A stretch of DNA of 64,000 nt, from assembly GCF_900167475.1 (NCBI RefSeq), contig NZ_LT796768.1, positions 2,790,001 through 2,854,000 of the forward strand, read 5' to 3'. Positions within the stretch are counted from its first letter, which is position 1. Every line of letters begins with the position of its first letter. Source of the stretch: Aeromicrobium choanae (GTDB taxonomy: Bacteria > Actinomycetota > Actinomycetes > Propionibacteriales > Nocardioidaceae). The notes beneath the pieces are model-generated. The model was not told the DNA's origin and did no database searches. It saw only the letters and a program-made list of their open reading frames with translations. This document shows, in pieces, positions 58,608 through 64,000 of this stretch. Both the position numbers and the translations under genes were made by a program.

Positions 58608-59612
58608 GTGCACCTTGCCATCGCCGGATCGGTAGCCACCGACCACCTGCAGACCTTCGCCGGGAAGTTCTCCGACTCGCTCGTGCCCGACCAGCTGGAC
58701 AAGCTGGCGGTCTCGTTCCTGGTCGAGGACCTCGACGTCCGCCGCGGCGGATGCGCCGCCAACATCGCCTTCGGGCTGGGCAGCCTGGGCCTGCACCCCA
58801 CCCTCGTGGCGGCTGTCGGACGCGACTTCGACCTGGGCTACCGCGAGTGGCTGCAGGAGGCCGGCGTCGACACCTCGACCGTCCTGGTCCACCCCACGCT
58901 GCACACCGCCCTGTGCACCATCACGACCGACGAGGCGCACGCCCAGATCGTGACGTTCTACCCCGGCGCCATGGCGCAGGCCCGCGAGATCGACATCGCC
59001 GCCCTGCACGCCCAGCAGCCGATCGACCTGCTGCTCATCGGCCCCGACGATCCCGACGGCATGCTGCGTCACACGCGCACCGCCCGCGAGCTCGGCATCC
59101 CGTTCGCCGCCGACCCGTCGCAGCAGCTGGCGTGGGCGGGCGGTGAGCTGATCCGCGAGCTCATCGACGGCGCGGCGTACCTCTTCAGCAACGACTACGA
59201 GGCGGCGCTGATCGCCAAGAAGACCGGCTGGAGCGACGCCGACATCGCCGAGCGGGTCGGCGTGCGCGTCGTGACCCACGGCAAGGACGGCTGCGTCGTG
59301 ATCGAGTCCGACGGCACCCGCCACCAGATCGGCGCCATCGAGGGCGTCACCGCGGTCGACCCGACGGGCGTCGGCGACAGCTTCCGCGCCGGCTTCATGG
59401 CCGGCATCGCGGCCGACCTGTCGCTCGACCGGGCGGCCCAGGTCGGCTGCACGATCGCGGCCAGTGTCGTCGAGACGATCGGCACCCAGGAGTACCTGCT
59501 GGAACGCTCGGCGTTCCTCGACCGGGTCCGCTCGACGTACGGCGACGAGGCCTGCGACGAGATCGGCGAGGCCCTCTCGATCAGCCATGACGCGGTAGTC
59601 AAGTCAGGCTGA
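58608..59612 (+). CDS. PfkB-family carbohydrate/adenosine-type kinase
   Basis: A 334-residue ribokinase-fold sugar or nucleoside kinase. It starts with HLAIAGSVATDHLQTFAGKFSD, has the first PfkB signature RRGGCAANIAFGLGSLG and the second AVDPTGVGDSFRAGFMAGI, where the aspartate is the catalytic base. Similar proteins in actinobacteria are annotated as adenosine or sugar kinases; substrate not decided. A GTG 9 nt upstream is an alternative start. It is followed by the cytochrome oxidase operon. Confidence 0.88.
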   Translation: MHLAIAGSVATDHLQTFAGKFSDSLVPDQLDKLAVSFLVEDLDVRRGGCAANIAFGLGSLGLHPTLVAAVGRDFDLGYREWLQEAGVDTSTVLVHPTLHTALCTITTDEAHAQIVTFYPGAMAQAREIDIAALHAQQPIDLLLIGPDDPDGMLRHTRTARELGIPFAADPSQQLAWAGGELIRELIDGAAYLFSNDYEAALIAKKTGWSDADIAERVGVRVVTHGKDGCVVIESDGTRHQIGAIEGVTAVDPTGVGDSFRAGFMAGIAADLSLDRAAQVGCTIAASVVETIGTQEYLLERSAFLDRVRSTYGDEACDEIGEALSISHDAVVKSG

Positions 59613-59617
59613 CCTAA
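59599..59617 (+). promoter_or_regulatory. DtxR/IdeR-like box before ctaC
   Basis: TCAAGTCAGGCTGACCTAA matches 15 of 19 positions of the DtxR/IdeR consensus. It overlaps the last codons of the kinase gene and lies 78 bases before the ctaC start. A 14-bp palindrome GGCGACCGGTCGCC follows at 59625-59638. Confidence 0.45.
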
Positions 59618-59694
59618 CCCGCTGGGCGACCGGTCGCCTGCGTTACTGTTCTTCAAAACCCTGTGTGGTCAAGATCTTCTGAGAAAGGCGCCCC

Positions 59695-60552
59695 GTGGGT
59701 CGGATGAAACTGGCGGTGTTGACCGCCCTGGCCGCTGTCATGCTTGGCGGCTGCTCGCCCCTGGACGAGTCGGATCTGAACCGACTCGCCCTCCCTGTGG
59801 CCGGATCGGACCGATCCATCTACATGTGGAACCTGTGGCTGGGCACCTGGATCGCGGTCCTCGTGGTCTTCGTGCTCGTGTTCGCCATGATCGTCTACGC
59901 GCCGGTCCGCTACCGCCGCAAGAAGAGCGACGACCCGGCCCCCGTGCAGGTGCGCTACAACCTGCCGCTGGAGGCGCTCTACACGATCGCGCCGGTGATC
60001 ATCGTCGCCGTGTTCTTCTTCCACACCGTGGAGTCGCAGAACGCCCAGCTCGAAGAGGTCGAGAACCCCGACCACACGATCGAGGTCGTCGGCAGCAAGT
60101 GGCAGTGGACGTTCAACTACCTCGAGGGCGCCCCCGGCGGTGAGCCGGTCTTCGACCAGGGCGACACCGCGAACCTGCCCGAGCTGTGGCTGCCCGTGAA
60201 CGAGTCGGTGAAGTTCGAGCTGATCTCGCCGGACGTCATCCACTCCTTCTGGGTCCCCGAGTTCTACTTCAAGATGGACGTCGTCCCGGGCAACATCCCC
60301 GGCAAGGACGGCAACAACTCATTCACCATGACGCCGAACCGCGAGGGCACCTTCACCGGTCGCTGCGCCGAGCTGTGCGGCGTCTACCACACCCGCATGC
60401 TGTTCAAGGTCAAGGTCGTGTCCGCCGACGAGTACGAGGCCCACCTGGCCGACCTCGAGGCTGCCGGACAGATCGGCACGCCGAAGGGCTCGACGACAGC
60501 TGACACCGTCGCCGGCATCACTGCCAGCGGCGAGAGCGAACCGGAGGACTGA
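59695..60552 (+). CDS. ctaC: Cytochrome c oxidase subunit II
   Basis: A 285-residue subunit. A lipoprotein-type signal (AAVMLGGC, Cys about residue 20) is followed by two membrane helices ([33 protein letters not shown]) and the CuA domain with [15 protein letters not shown], which holds the two copper cysteines, the histidine and the methionine, plus the earlier HSFWVPEF histidine. It takes electrons from cytochrome c or the bc1 complex. The GTG at 59695 has AGAAAGG ahead. Confidence 0.96.
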   Translation: MGRMKLAVLTALAAVMLGGCSPLDESDLNRLALPVAGSDRSIYMWNLWLGTWIAVLVVFVLVFAMIVYAPVRYRRKKSDDPAPVQVRYNLPLEALYTIAPVIIVAVFFFHTVESQNAQLEEVENPDHTIEVVGSKWQWTFNYLEGAPGGEPVFDQGDTANLPELWLPVNESVKFELISPDVIHSFWVPEFYFKMDVVPGNIPGKDGNNSFTMTPNREGTFTGRCAELCGVYHTRMLFKVKVVSADEYEAHLADLEAAGQIGTPKGSTTADTVAGITASGESEPED

Positions 60553-62306
60553 TGGCCACCGCAACCTTCGACGCACCCGAGGCGCGCAGCAGCACCGGCG
60601 TCCGGGAGCGCTCCTTCGGGACGAAGGCCTTCACGCTGCTGACGACCACCGACCACAAGGTCATCGGTCAGATGTACGCCGTGACGACGTTCTTCTTCTT
60701 CATCTTCGGCGGCATCCTGGCGCTCATCATCCGCGCCGAGCTGGCTCGCCCGGGTGGACAGTTCGTCGGCGACGAGACGTACAACCAGCTGTTCACGATG
60801 CACGGCACGATCATGCTGCTGATGTTCGCGACGCCGTTGTTCTTCGCGTTCGGCAACATGATCATGCCGCTGCAGATCGGCGCCCCCGACGTGGCGTTCC
60901 CGCGTCTGAACATGTTCAGCTACTGGCTGTACCTGTTCGGCTCGCTGATCGCCGTCTCGGGCTTCATCGTCCCCGGCGGCGCCGCCAGCTTCGGCTGGTT
61001 CGCCTACCTGCCGCTGTCGGACTCGATCCACAGCCCCGGCGTCGGTGGCGACCTGTGGGTCATGGGCCTCTACATGTCGGGTCTGGGCACGATCCTGGGC
61101 GCGGTCAACTTCATCACCACGATCTTCTGCATGCGCGCACCCGGCATGACGATGTTCCGGATGCCGATCTTCGTGTGGAACACGCTGGTCACCAGCATCC
61201 TGATCATCATCGTCTTCCCGGTGTTCGCCGCCGCGCTGCTCGCGCTGGGCGCCGACCGTATGCTCGGGGCGCACGTGTTCGACCCATCCACGGGTGGGCC
61301 GATCATGTACCAGCACCTGTTCTGGTTCTTCGGTCACCCTGAGGTCTACATCATCGCCCTGCCGTTCTTCGGCATCATCACCGAAGTCCTGCCGGTCTTC
61401 AGCCGCAAGCCGGTCTTCGGCTACGTCGGCCTGGTCGGCGCGACGCTGGCGATCGCCGTCCTCTCGGCGGCGGTGTGGGCGCACCACATGTTCGTCACCG
61501 GAGCGGTGAACCTGGCGTTCTTCAGCTTCATGACGTTGTTGATCGGCGTGCCAACCGGTGTGAAGTTCTTCAACTGGATCGGCACGATGTGGGGAGGCTC
61601 CGTCTCCTTCGACACACCGCTGCTGTTCGCGCTGGGCTTCCTGACGACCTTCCTCTTCGGCGGTCTGACCGGCATCGTCCTGGCCTCCCCGGCCCTGGAC
61701 TTCCACCTGTCCGACACCTACTTCGTGGTGGCGCACTTCCACTACGTCGTATTCGGCACGGTCGTGTTCGCGATGTTCGCCGGCTACTACTACTGGTGGC
61801 CGAAGATCACGGGCCGGATGCTCGACGAGAAGCTGGGCAAGATCCACTTCTGGCTGCTGTTCGTCGGCTTCCACCTGACCTTCCTGGTGCAGCACTGGCT
61901 GGGTGTCGAGGGCTTCCCGCGTCGCTACGCCGACTACCTGCCCGGCGACGGCTTCACCCGCCTGAACGAGATCTCCACGATCGGTGCGTTCCTGCTGGGT
62001 GCCTCCACGCTGCCGTTCCTCTACAACGTGTGGAAGTCCCGCAAGGCGCCCCTGGTTCGCCAGGACGACCCGTGGGGCTGGGGCCGCACGCTCGAGTGGG
62101 CCACCTCCAGCCCGCCGCCGCGTCACAACTTCGTGTCGCTGCCGCGGATCCGCTCGGAGAGCCCGGCGTTCGACCTGCACCACCCGGACGTGGTCGAGCT
62201 CGAGCTGGCGCAGAACCCCGACGAGGACAAGCCCCTGGCCGACGCACCCGATGTCGAGGGTCGTCGCGAGGCGCTCGGCGGCAACAACCCGAAGGCTGGT
62301 GAGTGA
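60552..62306 (+). CDS. ctaD: Cytochrome c oxidase subunit I
   Basis: A 584-residue aa3-type oxidase core with 12 helices. The low-spin heme histidine is in [12 protein letters not shown], the CuB His-Tyr pair in [16 protein letters not shown], the other CuB ligands in WAHHMFVTG, and the heme ligands in [12 protein letters not shown]. It reduces oxygen and pumps protons. The ATG overlaps the ctaC stop by 1 nt. Confidence 0.98.
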   Translation: MATATFDAPEARSSTGVRERSFGTKAFTLLTTTDHKVIGQMYAVTTFFFFIFGGILALIIRAELARPGGQFVGDETYNQLFTMHGTIMLLMFATPLFFAFGNMIMPLQIGAPDVAFPRLNMFSYWLYLFGSLIAVSGFIVPGGAASFGWFAYLPLSDSIHSPGVGGDLWVMGLYMSGLGTILGAVNFITTIFCMRAPGMTMFRMPIFVWNTLVTSILIIIVFPVFAAALLALGADRMLGAHVFDPSTGGPIMYQHLFWFFGHPEVYIIALPFFGIITEVLPVFSRKPVFGYVGLVGATLAIAVLSAAVWAHHMFVTGAVNLAFFSFMTLLIGVPTGVKFFNWIGTMWGGSVSFDTPLLFALGFLTTFLFGGLTGIVLASPALDFHLSDTYFVVAHFHYVVFGTVVFAMFAGYYYWWPKITGRMLDEKLGKIHFWLLFVGFHLTFLVQHWLGVEGFPRRYADYLPGDGFTRLNEISTIGAFLLGASTLPFLYNVWKSRKAPLVRQDDPWGWGRTLEWATSSPPPRHNFVSLPRIRSESPAFDLHHPDVVELELAQNPDEDKPLADAPDVEGRREALGGNNPKAGE

Positions 62307-62309
62307 TCG

Positions 62310-62705
62310 ATGCGCAAGGAATTCTGGCTGTTCTTCAGCTGCGCCATCTTCTTCGTCATCGTGACGCCGGTCTACTGGGCCGTCGCGCACGAGGTCACCG
62401 GCACGGTCGCGCTCGTCATGGCGATGCTGCTGTTCTTCATGATCAGCTTCTACCTGTGGTTCGTCGCCAAGGCGATCCCCGAGCGTCCTGAGGACCGCCA
62501 GGACGGCGAGATCCTCGAGGGTGCCGGCGAGCTCGGCTTCTTCCCGCCCTACAGCTGGTGGCCGCTGTTCGCGGCGATGTCGTTCGGCCTGCTCGTGCTC
62601 GGCGTCGTCTTCGGCTGGTGGATGTTCATCATGGCCCTGCCGTTCGGCGCGATCTGTCTGATCGGCTGGCTCTTCGAGTACTACCGCGGCGCGCACGCTC
62701 ACTGA
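62310..62705 (+). CDS. ctaF: Cytochrome c oxidase subunit IV (actinobacterial)
   Basis: A 131-residue protein with four hydrophobic helices (FWLFFSCAIFFVIVTPVYW; VALVMAMLLFFMISFYLWF; WPLFAAMSFGLLVLGVVFGWW; ALPFGAICLIGWLFEYY). It matches the actinobacteria-specific CtaF subunit. It starts 3 nt after ctaD and is co-transcribed. Confidence 0.93.
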   Translation: MRKEFWLFFSCAIFFVIVTPVYWAVAHEVTGTVALVMAMLLFFMISFYLWFVAKAIPERPEDRQDGEILEGAGELGFFPPYSWWPLFAAMSFGLLVLGVVFGWWMFIMALPFGAICLIGWLFEYYRGAHAH

Positions 62706-62723
62706 GCCGCGCCCCGCACGACC

Positions 62724-62753
62724 ACGCCCCCGGTGTTTCGACACCGGGGGCGT
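62724..62753 (+). terminator. Terminator of the ctaCDF operon
   Basis: Perfect 13-bp stem ACGCCCCCGGTGT/ACACCGGGGGCGT with the stable tetraloop TTCG, followed by TTTCGTCG. 18 bases after the ctaF stop. Confidence 0.88.
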
Positions 62754-62783
62754 TTCGTCGTCCTGCGGGTGGGTCGGTCTGCC

Positions 62784-62789
62784 TAGACT
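62784..62789 (+). promoter_or_regulatory. -10 box, leaderless start of the L,D-transpeptidase
   Basis: TAGACT, 7 nt before the GTG at 62797. Confidence 0.5.
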
Positions 62790-62796
62790 TTCAGGC

Positions 62797-63984
62797 GTGA
62801 GTACGTGGGCAGCGCGGGCCGTGGGCCTGCTGACGGTGATGGTCCTGGCAGCGTCGTGCACCGGCGGCGGAGCGGCGAGCCCGGCCGACGAGGTCGAGGA
62901 GAAGGCGCCGCTGAGCATCTCGGCGAGCGTCGACGACGGTGCCGCGGACGTTGCCGTCGACTCGGTCGTCACCGTCGACGGCTTCGACGGCCAGCTGGCG
63001 GATGTCTCGCTGGCCTCCGACGACGGGAAGTCGACCGTTCCCGGCGAGATCCACGGAGTGCGCTGGACGGCATCCGGTCTCCTCGAGCCCGCCACGTCCT
63101 ACGTGCTGAAGGCCTTGGGCACCGGCGACGACGGGAAGCCGGTCACCACGATCTCGCGGTTCACCACCCGCGCCCTGACCCTCGACGAGCAGACGTACCC
63201 GGCGGTCGCGCCCCTCGAGGGGGAGACCGTCGGCATCGGGATGCCCGTGATCGTGAGCTTCGACGTCCCGGTCATCGACCGCGCGGCGTTCGAGAAGCGG
63301 ATGAAGGTCACGGCCCAGCCGGCCACCGCGGGCGGCTGGTACTGGCTCAGCAACAACACCGCGCACTGGCGGCCGAAGCAGTACTGGAAGCCGGGCACCG
63401 AGGTCTCGGTCGACCTCGGACTCAACAGCGTGCACGCGGGCAACGGCGTCTACGGCCAGCAGGACCAGCACGTGAAGTTCCGTGTCGGCCGTTCGGTGAT
63501 GACCGTCGTGGACACGAGCCGGCACCGGGCCACGGTGAAGATCAACGGGAAGAACGTGCGCACGATCCCGGTCTCGACGGGCGACGCCGACCACCGCAGC
63601 CGCAACGGCATCAAGGTCGTGATGGAGAAGCACCGGTCGATCGACATGGACGCCGCCACCACGGGCGTGGACTCCGACGACCCCGGCTACTACAACCTCA
63701 AGGGCGTGAAGTGGGCGATGCGCGTCACGAACTCGGGGGAGTTCCTGCACGCGGCGCCGTGGTCGGCCGCGGCCCAGGGCAACGCCAACGTGAGCCACGG
63801 CTGTGTCGGCATGAGCACCAAGGACGCGGCGTGGGTGTTCGCGCAGAGCAAGCGTGGCGACGTGGTCAGCTATGTGGGCAGCCCTCGCCGGCTCGAGCCG
63901 GGCAACGGCTGGACCGACTGGAACCGTTCGTGGGACGAGTGGCTCGAGGGTTCGGCCCTCGGGGAGGACGCCGAGGGCGCCTGA
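62797..63984 (+). CDS. L,D-transpeptidase lipoprotein (Ldt, Ig-Ig-YkuD)
   Basis: A 395-residue lipoprotein. Lipobox LAASC (Cys ~24), two Ig-like domains (~40-140 and ~140-235, as in mycobacterial LdtMt2), and a YkuD catalytic domain: RVGRSVMTVVDTSRHRATVKING ... RNGIKVVMEKH, then HAAPWSAAAQGNANVSHGCVGMS with the active-site cysteine, and the C-terminal tail GNGWTDWNRSWDEWLEG. It makes 3-3 crosslinks in peptidoglycan outside the membrane and tolerates most penicillins. It follows the cta terminator. Confidence 0.95.
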   Translation: MSTWAARAVGLLTVMVLAASCTGGGAASPADEVEEKAPLSISASVDDGAADVAVDSVVTVDGFDGQLADVSLASDDGKSTVPGEIHGVRWTASGLLEPATSYVLKALGTGDDGKPVTTISRFTTRALTLDEQTYPAVAPLEGETVGIGMPVIVSFDVPVIDRAAFEKRMKVTAQPATAGGWYWLSNNTAHWRPKQYWKPGTEVSVDLGLNSVHAGNGVYGQQDQHVKFRVGRSVMTVVDTSRHRATVKINGKNVRTIPVSTGDADHRSRNGIKVVMEKHRSIDMDAATTGVDSDDPGYYNLKGVKWAMRVTNSGEFLHAAPWSAAAQGNANVSHGCVGMSTKDAAWVFAQSKRGDVVSYVGSPRRLEPGNGWTDWNRSWDEWLEGSALGEDAEGA

Positions 63985-64000
63985 GCCCTCAGCTGCCCTT

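Noticed and set aside
59625..59638. 14-bp palindrome GGCGACCGGTCGCC before ctaC as a terminator
   Set aside because: It has no loop or T tract and may be chance in GC-rich DNA; mentioned only as a neighbour of the iron-like box.
1..64000. CRISPR arrays, tRNA/rRNA genes, insertion sequences, integrases, prophage
   Set aside because: Looked for regular spaced repeats, tRNA T-loop patterns and transposase or integrase motifs on both strands; none was convincing.

Overview
The window is a GC-rich chromosomal segment of an actinobacterium. Third codon positions are almost all G or C, GTG starts and 4-nt ATGA/GTGA overlaps are common, and the gene content fits: a HtpX/PspAB-type PspA locus, DUF4191, DUF3043, MetPS, a GlnR-type box at glnA, the aa3 oxidase genes ctaC/ctaD/ctaF and a Flp/Tad locus. 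Gene content and one type of dispersed palindromic repeat suggest a Nocardioidaceae member such as Aeromicrobium or Nocardioides; the genus is an inference. I saw no rRNA, tRNA, CRISPR array, transposase, integrase or phage structural gene.

Layout. 1-2.6 kb: a partial XRE regulator with a membrane tail, a FUSC-type membrane protein, and a quinone oxidoreductase behind a MerR/SoxR-type promoter. 2.6-8.5 kb: a minus-strand iron-siderophore operon (a siderophore-interacting protein fused to a methyltransferase-like domain, two permeases, an ATPase and a binding lipoprotein) with a DtxR/IdeR-type box in front. 8.5-12.3 kb: a hydrolase, then a TPP riboswitch and thiM-thiE-thiD/tenA. 12.4-17.7 kb: a lipid-modification operon (FAD oxidoreductase fused to DUF1365, two different cyclopropane-synthase-family methyltransferases, and a DUF1295 membrane protein). 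17.7-26.6 kb: a secreted repeat protein, prfC, a 5'-3' exonuclease, the metP/metS methionine transporter, and a PrsW-type protease with a partner. 26.8-30.4 kb: glnA under a GlnR-type box and two secreted proteins. 30.5-34.9 kb: a seven-gene Tad pilus/secretion locus. 34.9-36.8 kb: an accessory insert carrying an AbiE toxin-antitoxin pair with its own operator and coding remnants beside it. 36.8-49.6 kb: mostly housekeeping genes, strongly linked to lipoate (lipB, lipA, sucB, lpdA, gcvT), plus pepA and a serine hydrolase. 49.6-55.6 kb: an envelope-stress block (pspA, htpX, pspAB, a membrane protein) facing three overlapping genes for single-span exported proteins. 55.6-64 kb: an aspartate aminotransferase, glycerate kinase, an ErpA/HesB protein, a PfkB kinase, ctaC-ctaD-ctaF and an L,D-transpeptidase lipoprotein.

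How the parts connect. LipB and LipA make the lipoyl group used by SucB, whose dihydrolipoamide is reoxidised by LpdA; GcvT also works with a lipoylated partner, GcvH, which is not in this window. The thiamine genes look like salvage: hydroxyethylthiazole and hydroxymethylpyrimidine kinases plus ThiE, with no thiC or thiG here. Iron control may reach two places: the siderophore operon and, more tentatively, the cytochrome oxidase operon.

Two whole-window patterns stand out. About 15 genes have a TANNNT hexamer (or close variant) 6-8 nt before the start codon with no Shine-Dalgarno sequence, the signature of leaderless transcripts; this was used to choose several starts. Two families of dispersed palindromic elements lie between genes, one of them present as two identical 42-bp copies.
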